DNA of 64,000 nt from Tubiluchus corallicola (lineage: Eukaryota; Priapulida; Priapulimorpha; Priapulimorphida; Tubiluchidae): NCBI GenBank assembly GCA_030141605.1, contig JAQGDQ010000040.1, positions 464,501 to 528,500 of the forward strand. The letters run 5' to 3'. This document shows, piece after piece, positions 15,001 to 24,462 of this stretch. The notes below the pieces were generated by a model. That model saw only the letters and a list, made by a program, of their open reading frames with translations, was not told the origin of the DNA and did not search any database. Position 1 is the stretch's first letter, and every line of letters starts with the position of its first letter. The position numbers were made by a program, and so were the translations under genes.

Positions 15001-15990
15001 ATAAAAAAATTAGTGATAAAAAACTTAGTTGGTTACTTTCTATTTCATGATATGCAAACGTGAGTTACCTAGACATTCAGTTCTTAATTAAAGATTAAAG
15101 AAAAAACCACAAATAAACTTAAAAAATAAACAACAAAAAATGAAGTATGAAGTGCACTAAGATGCACTTGTTATAGCAATAACACAAGATGTTTATCTGC
15201 TATAAATGCTGAGCACACTGAGTAATGAACACAAAAAAACTAGTGTAAAGATAATATTACCATCGTGATTGTGACTTTATGCTTTTTGGGTTTTTCCTGT
15301 TTTCACTTTTAGTTACTGTGATCCTGCCTTTTTTTGTAATGTATCAATTTGAAGATTGGTGTTTTTTAATGTATTTATGTATGTATTTAATGTAATGTAT
15401 GTATGTTTCTTTATTTATTTTTGCTTGAACATAATCAGTAATAGTAGATTAAATATAAATATTATTGATAGATTCATAGGTAATTGTTCGGCTCTTCTTA
15501 AATCTGTTTGGCTTATCGAAATGTAGAATTTAATTTAATAAGGAAAAGATGAACTCATCCATGAGTCCGTCAGTCACATTTATAGTTATGTGATTATGGA
15601 AGCCAAATCTATTAAAGAATAAACATGTCTTCAATTTTTCTTTATTGAATGTACTTATTTATTTTTATCATTATGAATTATTCCCGTGTTATTCATTAAC
15701 TGCAGCATTGTTTGACTAACCCACCATCATTTACAATACTTGGCCATTGCCGGCAATTGTCAGTAAATTTTCAAAACATCACAGAAATCACAGAAAGTTT
15801 ATTGCAGGTGCCACTGAACGAAATGTTTGGCTATGCAACGGATCTGCGTTCGACAACTCAAGGTAAAGGAGAATTTACTATGGAATACAGCAGATACACA
15901 CCGTGCAAACCACAGCTACAAGAACAACTTATTAGACAATATCAGGAATCATTGGGCATCTTTCCAGATAAGAAGAAACATAGAAGTTGA
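1..15990 (+). CDS. GFM1: GFM1, mitochondrial elongation factor G1 (3' part, 10 complete exons)
   Basis: Translational GTPase that drives ribosome translocation in mitochondria. Coding segments, all with AG/GT borders and consistent phases: 1-8 (end of an exon cut by the window), 594-751, 1622-1700, 2533-2670, 4972-5073, 6078-6272, 11399-11481, 12453-12691, 13841-13909, 14603-14763, 15808-15990 (TGA stop). The ten complete segments total 1407 nt (468 residues plus stop). They align end to end with animal GFM1 from the end of the G domain to the C terminus. Landmarks are [42 protein letters not shown] and TMEYSRY. Domain II lies mainly in the third and fourth complete exons, III in the fifth, IV in the sixth to eighth, and V in the last two. 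The GTP-binding motifs are outside the window. Introns carry a LINE (6310-9616), two copies of a diverged repeat and a foldback element. An AATAAA lies at 16537-16542, about 550 bp past the stop; no nearer signal was seen. Confidence 0.95.
6384..7439 (+). pseudogene. LINE A endonuclease and linker frame
   Basis: The frame holds the C-terminal two thirds of an AP-like endonuclease. Visible are the Y-R-H-P strand, the GDININLL segment with its catalytic Asp/Asn, and the final ADHLPIF His. A basic linker to RT follows ([14 protein letters not shown]). No methionine start belongs to it; the frame simply continues upstream to the truncation point. It ends in a frameshift where the RT frame begins. 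Confidence 0.75.
7420..8843 (+). pseudogene. LINE A reverse transcriptase, multiply frameshifted
   Basis: RT motifs appear in order but across several frames: [45 protein letters not shown], and the thumb motif [21 protein letters not shown] at 8218-8220 directly precedes the FADD box. The product cannot be functional. The same order and very similar motifs recur on the minus strand in LINE C. Confidence 0.8.
9744..10318 (+). repeat. copy 1 of a diverged interspersed repeat (GFM1 intron)
   Basis: About 575 bp align along their whole length, in direct orientation, with 13089-13633 in a later GFM1 intron. Shared blocks include TTAGGCTTATTT near the start, CACGAAGTCCACCAG-like sequence in the middle and CCTTTCCTTT at the end. 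Divergence looks like roughly a quarter to a third by eye, with small indels. No coding potential or terminal inverted repeat was seen, so the class is unknown. Confidence 0.6.
10322..10395 (-). repeat. tRNA-derived SINE relic
   Basis: Read on the minus strand it shows GGCCTTAGACTTGTAA followed by AAAGGTTCCGGGTTTAAAATCC. This resembles the anticodon arm and the B box (GGTTCRANNCC) of a tRNA-derived SINE head. The A box side is degraded and there is no intact cloverleaf. A similar relic lies at 34000-34065. Confidence 0.35.
12181..12374. mobile_element. foldback/MITE-like palindromic element in a GFM1 intron
   Basis: Two arms of about 80 bp (12181-12262 and 12291-12374) are inverted copies around a loop of about 28 bp. 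Paired blocks are TTAGATTATAA with TCATAATCTAA, GTGATTGC with GCAATCAC, and ATTATTACCCATTG with CAATGGGTAATAAT. Mismatches between the arms suggest some age. No open frame lies inside. The ends are AT-rich, so the target duplication cannot be fixed; TA or TAA is possible. Confidence 0.55.
13089..13633 (+). repeat. copy 2 of a diverged interspersed repeat (GFM1 intron)
   Basis: Direct-orientation partner of 9744-10318, colinear over about 545 bp with many substitutions and small indels. It ends about 200 bp before the GFM1 exon at 13841. It is noncoding and its class is not recognised. Confidence 0.6.
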
Positions 15991-16939
15991 TCACTAGTCT
16001 AGTTTAAATCATGTTTTTAGTTGTTATTATTATAGTTGCTACTCTGTCATTTAAAAAGTTCCGAGTTCGTTTAAGTAATTGTTAAAGTTGAAGGTGATTT
16101 TAATGCATCGAGCTATATATTAATACACCAGCTTTGTATGTAGATATACATATATATATGTGTGTGTATGCATGTATATCTGTGTGTAGCTGTAGCTGTT
16201 TGTGACACTTTTCTATGCCGCTTAACAACTTTTACGTGTTTCAGCTATTAGATGATTTGTCTTGGTTTTTAAATCATTTCAAAATGTTGGCAGAGAATTG
16301 TTGAATTTGTGTGGCGCTTTTGCAGAATAATACAGCTTTGTAATGCAAACAAGGGCACCAAGTGGCAAGCCGTCTTTTGCATACTAGGCGTAGTTTGAAT
16401 GTTTGTTTTGTGGAAAATTTTAATGAGCATAGCATTATTTTCTGGGTGGTCCGGCGGTCGAATGGACTGCTTGTCACAAATGTGCCCAAACAGCTGAAAA
16501 GGTGATTTTTGGAACCAGTTGGGCATCCAGGAGAAAAATAAACACTCTGCTAGGGTGAGAAAGAACTGATCTACAAGGTGTGGGAAATTTCAGTGAAAAT
16601 GGCATGCAGTAACTTGGAACTGTGCAATTCCATATTCCCAATTTCATTATTTCTGTTGAGCAAATACAGAGTGCTTACTTAATGTCGTAGGCCAATTGTT
16701 TCAGCATAAACAAACTACTAATGAGACATTTTTACATTATTGAGCATTGGTGAATAAATGTAATAGCATTTGTCATATTGCTTTCTTATCCAGCAGGTAT
16801 GCAATTATGAAAATAAATCATAGTCTCATCAAGAGTATGATCTTTGATTTAAGTACATAATTTTATTATATAATCAATAACAGTTATGAGAATTGTGGAA
16901 TGGAGCTGTCATTGCTAGCTTATTACACTGTAGTAGCAG

Positions 16940-17131
16940 CAGTGTTGAAATAGTTCTTATAGGGTTACAATTACATTTTTAGAAATGTAACTACAGTTAC
17001 AAGTTACACTGTCAAAAATGTAACTAGTCACAGTTACAGTTCCCTCTCTACTTACAAAAAAGTAACTAGTTACAGTTGTGGTTGACAATTTTGGAAGTAT
17101 TTACATTTGTAACTCGTTACTCCTATCACTG
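16940..17131. mobile_element. hAT-like MITE rich in GTAAC/GTTAC
   Basis: Starts CAGTGTTG and ends with the complement of CAGTGATAGGAGTAACGAG, an end type common in hAT-derived MITEs. The flanking octamers AGTAGCAG (16932-16939) and GGTATCAG (17132-17139) match at 6 of 8 positions, as expected for an aged 8-bp duplication. The interior is built of many GTAACT/AGTTAC words in both orientations. It has no coding capacity. Confidence 0.5.
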
Positions 17132-18029
17132 GGTATCAGGCTGCTTCAAATTTGCAGGATAGAAGATGACTTGTTGCCCTGCTATTCTCAAATTTGTTAG
17201 TAAAGTTTGTTGTCACTGAGTGCTCTTTACAATGCAATTAGCAATGTATCAGTTGTGTTAAAATACTGTAGAAACCAAAATCTTTTATTTCTATCCCTTA
17301 ATTATCCTTGCTGCATTTGTATTAGTTCATTTTTGCATTTTTCTGGTAGTTTAATACTTGCTTATGAATACATTTCACAGTTTCTCAAATTAGTAAAGAA
17401 ATTAGTATTGAGGAAGCCAGAGGAAGCAAAATTTAAAAAATCTAACTTATTTGAATAGAATCATTTAGTTTTATTCAAGCTGCCTTCATTGTGTTGCTGT
17501 TATCAGCATGTCAAACATAATAAAGTGTCCCTTATGTCACATTAGACGTATTTTATTTGCATTACCAACAGAAAATTTTCTGCAGAAGTGCAGTCTTTCA
17601 GAAAACTCTGCTCAAAGATTTTAACACTTACTATGAATATGAAAAATTGCAAATTAAAAATAACATAAGTACCACTACAAAATGAATTATATATAATAGC
17701 AAACCTTGTTCAAATTTATAAATACTGTACTTCGTATTCTTTTAGGCTCTGCCTTTTGCATTGTCATTAAAAGGATTCATCACCATCATCACATTCTCAT
17801 TCTGTCTGTTGTAGACATTGCAGCGTTACCCTTTATTAGAGCATTCCACCCAGTCCTATCTTCAGCTAACAGTGTAAGCAACTCTAACCCTAAAGCTAGC
17901 TACTGTGTTTGGTTGAAGTTGTTGAACATCTTTATTTATTTTAAATTTTCAAGTTGTTTTTGGTTGGCCAGGTGAACCTTCTACGGTAATTATTGCTGGT
18001 GTTTCCCTCAGTAATCGGAGGTGTCCTAA

Positions 18030-18206
18030 CTATCTTAATCTTACTAAAGCTATGTACAGAGGCACAATAACTTTTGCAATACCTGATGAAATGCAATGTT
18101 TTATCATTCCGATGCATCTGTTAGCCTGAGAAATAATATGTTCATTACGAGAGTTCCACTTCTGGTTATTTGACATTAATACTCCGAAATCACAAAAGAC
18201 TGATTT
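18030..18206 (-). pseudogene. short non-LTR reverse transcriptase remnant
   Basis: The minus-strand translation reads DFGVLMSNNQKWNS, then NEHIISQANRCIGMI and IVPLYIALVR. This is the thumb region after the RT palm (cf. EKDLGVLxDNxLxFxxHI ... YxALVRPxLEY). Homology ends at both sides and there is a stop at 18030. It is an isolated fragment of a LINE other than A or C. Confidence 0.6.
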
Positions 18207-18847
18207 TCCTTCAAAAATTGTAATATACATGTACTGTACTGCAGTGGTCATAATGCAGATAAATTCAAACAGACTGATTATGTTGAAACTACCTTGTCAA
18301 TGATGTAATTTCACAATATTCTTCATAGATTGGTTACAAAACAAGCTAAGTACTGATGTAATCCCATTAGAATGTGTTACTAAATAAAAGGTAAATAACT
18401 TTTTTGTTTTTCAAAATGCAACAATTTTGTTACAGTCACATGATGCATGCACAATGCACCAGCTGATTTTGGTTCACTCTAAGGCAGTCACCATTTACAT
18501 TCTTGAATACTATATAATACTATACAACTTTGAGATGGTTGTACTTTTTATCAATTAAAATGTATACAAATTAGAAAATTTTTAATTAATACCCATGTAT
18601 GAAAATATGTGTATAGTTCAGCTAAGAAACTGTACAACAAAACTATACACATGCAAAAGTAAAAAAATGTGTTATTTTACATTACGCGAACTTCACATGA
18701 CACTTTGATGTGCTTCTTATAAGAAGTTCTTACACTGTCTTAGGTTTTTCTGAAAGACATACTAGTTCATGAGATTATCACATGTGAGAATATAATATTC
18801 AGGTTATCTTCTTTGACACAATAATTACATGTTAGATAAGTTATGTG

Positions 18848-19405
18848 TCACCGAATACAACTATACTGGGCACATTCGACAGTTGTAAAGTTAGGAAATT
18901 TTGCTAATGATGAATCGCCCACTGGTGAATGTATCTTTATTTGTCGCATATGCGTATCTCTGCCATTTTGATGATTTGATAATACAGCTATTTGCACCAT
19001 AAATGTACGTATCGGTTTCTCGGTCGCATCTGTTAGTGGAATAATCACCCAACCGCTTGGTTCATTTAGTTCAACTATTTCCACTTCTTGCAGATCGTTA
19101 AAATGATTTCCTGTCCTCACCGATATCCGACTCGGTGTGTAGCTTTCATCAGATTTATAGTCAGCATATATGCACACGTCTTGAATAGTTGTTTTGCGTC
19201 GAAATTGTATATTTACAAGATGAGGTTGTGGCCCATCTGACTGCCAATATGTGTCCAAGTTGTCATCTCGTAACTGATCAACTCCAAAACCTGGTTTGCA
19301 AGAGGAAAGTGACCAAACAGCCAAAGATCCAACTTCCCGTATTTTTCCTGATTTTTCATCCTTTGTTGGATCACTGAAATCACTAAACCTATTATTTGTA
19401 GCCAT
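18848..19405 (-). CDS. ANAPC10: ANAPC10 (APC10/DOC1), anaphase-promoting complex subunit 10
   Basis: Processivity subunit of the APC/C ubiquitin ligase. Its DOC domain helps the coactivator hold D-box substrates in the nucleus and cytoplasm during mitosis and G1. The single exon encodes 185 aa, the same length as human APC10. The start is the first in-frame ATG, at the expected N terminus. The DOC jelly-roll spans about residues 25-165, with near-invariant blocks AVWSLSSCKPGFGVDQLRDD, TYWQSDGPQPHLVNIQFRRK, IYADYKSDESYTPS, LNEPSGW and NHQNGRDTHMRQIKIH. The C-terminal Ile-Arg tail that docks on APC3/CDC27 is intact. There is no intron, unlike the neighbouring exon-rich GFM1 and HACE1. No poly-A tract or flanking duplication marks it as a recent retrocopy. 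It is convergent with GFM1. Confidence 0.97.
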   Translation of the reverse strand: MATNNRFSDFSDPTKDEKSGKIREVGSLAVWSLSSCKPGFGVDQLRDDNLDTYWQSDGPQPHLVNIQFRRKTTIQDVCIYADYKSDESYTPSRISVRTGNHFNDLQEVEIVELNEPSGWVIIPLTDATEKPIRTFMVQIAVLSNHQNGRDTHMRQIKIHSPVGDSSLAKFPNFTTVECAQYSCIR

Positions 19406-21200
19406 GAGCTGAAGTCTGAAGTACTTTACTTTTCAGCAAGCTATAATATACAGTTATTGTGGTGTTCTTGCATATTACTGAATAGATGGCGGAACCTGAA
19501 ACATATACATAAATATTAACTAATTATTGATCTGTAAACTTGACAATAATTCTGTGTTTGAAAATCCGAGTTTGTATCACTCGGTGTTAGTTCTGTGCTT
19601 GTAAAGTTTAAGTGAATAACCTTTGGTTTGAATATGACATGAGGTGAAGAAAGTTTCATGATTGATAACGAAGAAATGAGTGAATCCAGAGAAGATCTTA
19701 TACATCTAAACACATATTTTTAGTTTTTTTTCCTTCATTCTGCCGTATAGATGCTCTACTGTCTGCTACATGTTCTTCAATTCAATTCAGGAAGATTTAC
19801 ATGGAACTATTTATATAAATAGTATTTGATGCTTACGCATTCTAAAAATGGCACCCCTATCTGCCGGCGGACTGCCACTACTGTCCACGATGCATCATCG
19901 CTCAAATCTAGATTTTTTTAAATCTTTTTGCAGTTTATCCATATACATCAGTAGTTGACCCACTTTCGTTTTTCTCATCTTAAAAGTTTTGCGTAATGCT
20001 ATAGAAGAGGAGATTCCTGAGATAGTCTTAGTACATGCCCAATAGAGAGGAAGACTATCTGTTAGAAAATGGTTTGAGACAATTGTATGAACATACTCGC
20101 TTAACCCTAATCAAGATTCATGTCGTAAACAGTATGAAGATATTTGTGTAAATAAATTTTACATAATCGAATCCATGTACAGATGACTAGCATCAAGACA
20201 GGAGTCGTATTTTATTTGCAATCTTTTTTACAATAGAATCAGGAGATAGAGTTCAACTCGTGTACGGTCCCTTCTCATATTCATTTTAAATTTATCAATA
20301 GATGATGCATTTACTTACTTACAGCTCACAGCGTGGATAGGGGTTAAGCGTAAATGACCGCTTTTTACCCCTCCAATCTTCTCTGGATGCTTTATTTATG
20401 CTGAATATTCTAGTAGGTGGTGGCAGTAACAATACAATCCGGAAGATAGTATCAGTGTGTTCTTGGTACGAAAGATAGTGTAAGTGTTTAACACTTCGAT
20501 TATTGCTGAGGTTATTTTGGAGCTGCATTCACTTGTGGTCGAGTATCAAATAAAATTTAGAACTTATTGATAATGAACAAAAACGTTTATTTCAGCAGTT
20601 AACACAAAGAAGAAAGTAAACAAGAAAAGAACATTAAATCAATTAATCCCGACCTGCCATGAGTATGTGTGTTATCTCCAAACCTCAGTGCAGAGTGCCC
20701 GCAAACAATGCCGTTGCGCACGCAGCCGATACAGAGAAAAATTGCACGCTGGCGCCATCATCCAGATAGCACACTAAACTCACGCCAGTTGCATGGCTCC
20801 CCAAATTAGATTAAATGTTAATAGCTAATTTCTAAACCATACACACAAAATAGTAACAACTGGTACACAGAAACTTGAGAACATTACAAAACAGTGCAAC
20901 AAAACCTCAATTAAGCAAACACATACAATTTACGAAAGGCTCCTTGATGGGGAATCCCGGCCTATATGCTAAGAATGTTAAAACAGAACTGTTATCTAGA
21001 GAAAAGGCGAGTTACCCATTTTTCTTAGTTAATTTAATAAACACAATACAATAAACGGTAATGCTTAACAGCTATGAAGCATTAATTTCAACAAAGTTCA
21101 ATTATATGTAAATATCATACAATATTTAGCCTAAAGATAATAAGGGAAATTAATCCCGAATTTCCGCGAGAAGTGCAATTAATGTTCTAAACAACAGCAA

Positions 21201-21943
21201 CATACCTGTCAACCTGTTATTAGCGTTGCCCTTATATAGGGTCTTGCTAAACCTTATAAGACAGCACGGGACCTTACCGAATCTGACCCCCCCCCAAGAA
21301 ATGTTATATTACTTATCTTACATTGACTAATTTTGTAACCACAATAAATAATAATAACAAAGTCAGACTTTCAGATTGTTGGGGAGCCCGGGACAATGTC
21401 CCACTAAGGCCCCTACAGTTTATAGATTTTTTATGTGTTTTACATACAATGGCCCACCATTTTCCCCTTAAAATAAAAATTTTTCCATACATTTCCGAAA
21501 CAATCTGAAGTCCTGCAAAGATAAACAACTGAATAAACAAGTGCTTGTAAGAAGGCTAACCTGAAAACATCTGGATTAACAACTTTGGGCTCTCCCATTC
21601 TTTTAAATGACGTCCAGTTCCAGTTTTTTTCTTTTTCGCCGGAGGAACACATTCGCTTGCCATATTTTTTTTCATGAATGAAATAGCGGAAGTGGTTAAC
21701 CGGATGTTAAAAATTATTAGCTGAGTGTGCGCAATGACAACGTTTGAACGGAAGTAAGATCGTCTGCATGAAAGTACCGATCGAAAAGGGAATATTCGAT
21801 GCGATTATTTTCGCTGAGCAACATTTTGATTTTGCCGTATATTTTTCTTTTCGCCGTATGAATTTTCTTGTAAGCCGTATTGGGCCAAAAATGCATTTTT
21901 CCCGTACAGCAATACGGCCAAACCGTATAGGTTGACAGGTATG
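21201..21943. mobile_element. DNA transposon with 15-bp perfect TIRs and a 6-bp target duplication
   Basis: The left end CATACCTGTCAACCT (21201-21215) is the exact reverse complement of the right end at 21929-21943. Both are flanked by CAGCAA (21195-21200 and 21944-21949), giving a 743-bp element. The right subterminal 110 bp contains several CCGTAT words and one inverted copy, like transposase-binding repeats. A small two-exon frame lies inside on the minus strand. The size suggests an internally deleted, non-autonomous copy. The CA...TG ends recall hAT, but hAT normally makes an 8-bp duplication, so the superfamily is left open. Confidence 0.65.
21313..21663 (-). CDS. hypothetical two-exon frame inside the DNA transposon
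   Basis: The start ATG is at 21663-21661. Exon 1 (21561-21663) encodes a 34-residue N terminus beginning MASECVPPAKKKKTGTGRH, with a basic KKKK patch like a nuclear signal. A 48-bp intron with GT...TTTGCAG borders would join it in phase to exon 2 (21313-21512), giving 100 aa in total. Exon 2 ends in a hydrophobic segment (LTLLLLFIVV) and no transposase motif is visible. It may be the surviving 5' exon of a transposase followed by decayed sequence, and expression is unproven. The function is unknown. Confidence 0.3.
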
Positions 21944-22711
21944 CAGCAACCTTGTGTACAAACGAACTTGCGTGTTTTACATAAACTTGAAGATATATAA
22001 CTGCAATATTCTACATTTACCATCATAATATTTCACGAATCTCTTGATCCCCATAACGTAAATTACGCCTTAGCAACGGGTTGCATAGAGCAACGAAATA
22101 TCCTATGCGAAAAACAATAATCGCAGAATACCTCACTAAAATTGTAGAATATGTAAAATAAACCGGATGAAACTTGTCAATTGAACAACTCAGAAAATCA
22201 CAGTGGGGTTTTCCTACACTTTCATCATGTTGTTAATTTTTTCTCATCACCATTCATTCTAATCATCACTTGCTTATTCACATTCTCTCATTTCAAGTTT
22301 CATTTTTTAAAATTCATATAGCATTACACGAAATTTCACAGAGGGTATTTTTACAAGCATGGCTTCCTTAATTCAACACAAATCATCCAACTAGGTATTT
22401 AAGTAAGTATATTTCGAAGTTTGCTTGTTGGATATTTTGCTTTTTGTTAACTATTGACAGTAATACTGAATTCTGGTATGTCTTACTGTACCAACCAGTT
22501 GTATTTGTGTTGATGCGAAATAAACAATCCTAAATCTTGAGTTTATTTTGAAAACATTCACAGACTCAACTTGTGGATAACATATTATCGCCAAAATTTT
22601 AATCTGCTTCTTCGTTGGTAATACTAAATTCTGTGAAAGAATTTCAATAACGTGCACAAGTAACAACTAACCAGGCAGTTCTAACTCTGACGTTCTAAGA
22701 CTGCTGTTTCT

Positions 22712-23463
22712 CGTGTCAGCACTCAGTGTAGGGCGCCGAGTAACGCACTAGCCGAAGTAGAACACTTTCGGTAAAACCCATGTGATAAATTTGAGGAAAA
22801 GCAGTGTCGTACATGGCAGCCCAAGTAGGGCACTAGCGATTTCTTTCAAGAATCGAGATCTATGACATAATAAAACATAAAACAAAATTTGTTTTAGAAA
22901 AAAAGTAACTTTATAATAATAATAATAATAATAATTTATAGTCCTTGATAAATTTACTTTTTACAACAATATCATCATTATTATTAGCTCCATTAATAAT
23001 TATCATCATAACATTAAACTAAATAGCGAATGCTTAAAGAGAGAAACTACGTAAGACACATAACTCGCTAACCCGTTTACTTAGTAGAAAACAATTATTT
23101 GTCCAAGAAGGAGCGAAAAGGATCACCTGTCTGTGAAGGAAGACAAATTGAAAAATGATATACTTTAAGCAAATGTTAAAAACTCCTAAAAAGTGCGCTT
23201 ATTTCACTTCAAAGAAGATTAATTATACTAGCTCAGAGTAAAATTCTTTTATTTCACCGGATGTATAATAAATTATTGAACATGTATAGGCGTGTTTAAT
23301 TATTATTATTATTACATAAACAAGGACAACGGACGGTGCCAGTACGCTTAACGACTCAATTCGCGGACCTGTCTCTAGTGTCCTACTTGGGCAGCCCATG
23401 TACGCCAATTGTCCTACTTTGGCTAATGGATTACTCGGCGCCCAATGCTCAGCACCACGGGAA
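22712..23463. mobile_element. long inverted repeat, probable foldback DNA element
   Basis: The left arm (about 22712-22850) and right arm (about 23355-23463) are inverted copies. Shared blocks are GGGCGCCGAGTAA, CTAGCC/TTAGCC, AAGTAGGACA-like words and CCCAAGTAGG(G/A)CACTAG. Farther inside, a TAA-rich run at 22916-22937 faces a complementary TTA-rich run at 23298-23316, so pairing extends inward. The AAGTAGG word recurs within each arm. No target duplication or transposase could be assigned, and the ends are uncertain by some 15 bp. Confidence 0.5.
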
Positions 23464-23689
23464 ATCCTCCTTGGAACTGAAACTAACAAGAAGGTGAAAA
23501 AGAGTACCCAGATTACCGTACGCAGTCTCACATGCAATGGAAAAAGGAAAAACGGAGAAATGCGCTTATTAAAAGGTAATTATGCTTCAATTTATAATGT
23601 TTAATTTTGCAATTTTTCATGTTCCTCTTCATTTGTGCAAATGAGTTTAATTAGTTTTAATGCAGCTTTCGGTTTTGTACTAAGTTCGT

Positions 23690-24330
23690 GTGCCTAAACG
23701 CCATAAACACCACGTGTGATGTTCGAGCTTGCTTGACATCCCCGTGTACCGCCGCACCTTGCATCGTTCGCGTGCACATATTGTGCCGTGTACTGTCTTG
23801 CTATGTACTGCCGCTTCACGGTACATGGTGAGCGCGTGAACGTCCCACATAGTGCTTTGTCAAAACGTTTCTTAATGTAAGTGCTTGATTACAAGTTGCC
23901 TTCTGATTTCAAGTAAAATTTTACGAAACTATAATACTATTATAAATTATTTCAAAAGTTATTTGAAGTACTGAAAACATTTTGATATGAATTATTTGCA
24001 ATTTTAAGTGCTACGATAGTGCCTCAAATATCAACAACCTGGATCTTCCTTACCAGCATCGACTGTAGAGTTTTACTGAGAGGCTTATAACCGTTTCCAT
24101 TAAATAACTCTCATGTCATGATACACAAGACTCAAAACGTTGTATTTTACCTTTTCTAGGCAGAATTTATATGTGCTGTGTCAGATCAACCACGAACAGC
24201 ACTGGCAATGTCTGACAGTTCGTGAGCCTAAACTTCATAAAACACTACATATGATGTTCGCGGTAGCTTGGCATACCCGCTTGCAGGCCTCGCCTTGTAA
24301 TGCCTTCCCGCATACCTCACTGCCACGTAC
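23690..24330 (+). repeat. tandem duplication upstream of NOL6: unit 1 and start of unit 2
   Basis: Unit 1 runs from about 23690 to 24228 and unit 2 starts at 24229. Their beginnings match: GTTCGTG(T/A)GCCTAAAC followed by a CATAAA and GATGTTCG block. Unit 2 is interrupted after about 100 bp by LINE B and resumes near 28690, where the order of unit 1 continues. The unit is about 540 bp and noncoding. It could carry 5' UTR or promoter sequence of NOL6, but nothing shows this directly. Confidence 0.6.
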
Positions 24331-24462
24331 TAGTAGTAGTAAATCTCCAGTAGTTATAATATAACTTTTGAGACAAATAGTTCTTCGACTGTAATTGCGA
24401 CAAATTGCACATTTAATAGATTGTCATCAACACCTAGGTGACTCCACTGGCAAGTTTTCTCA

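Larger units (their letters stand above)
15991..18847. other. GFM1-ANAPC10 intergenic region (tail to tail)
   Basis: It holds the GFM1 3' UTR, a TA/TG-rich simple repeat at about 16143-16195, an hAT-like MITE at 16940-17131 and a reverse-transcriptase scrap at 18030-18206. The ANAPC10 3' flank takes up the right end. Overlapping frames near 16269-16526 and 17706-17975 show no family motifs. I see no RNA gene. Confidence 0.6.

Noticed and set aside
16269-16526. Two overlapping minus-strand frames of 71-85 aa
   Set aside because: No family motif and no splice support; located in the GFM1 3' flank.
17706-17975. 89-aa frame with a His run
   Set aside because: No recognisable domain; composition looks random.
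20300-21300. Possible solo LTR because of a C-run (CCCCCCCCC) resembling the polypurine tract next to the gypsy LTR
   Set aside because: No TG...CA ends or duplication could be matched, and the C-run lies inside the TIR-bounded element 21201-21943.
22065-22098. GTTGC...GCAAC palindrome resembling an RFX X-box
   Set aside because: Spacing does not fit the consensus and no promoter is evident here.
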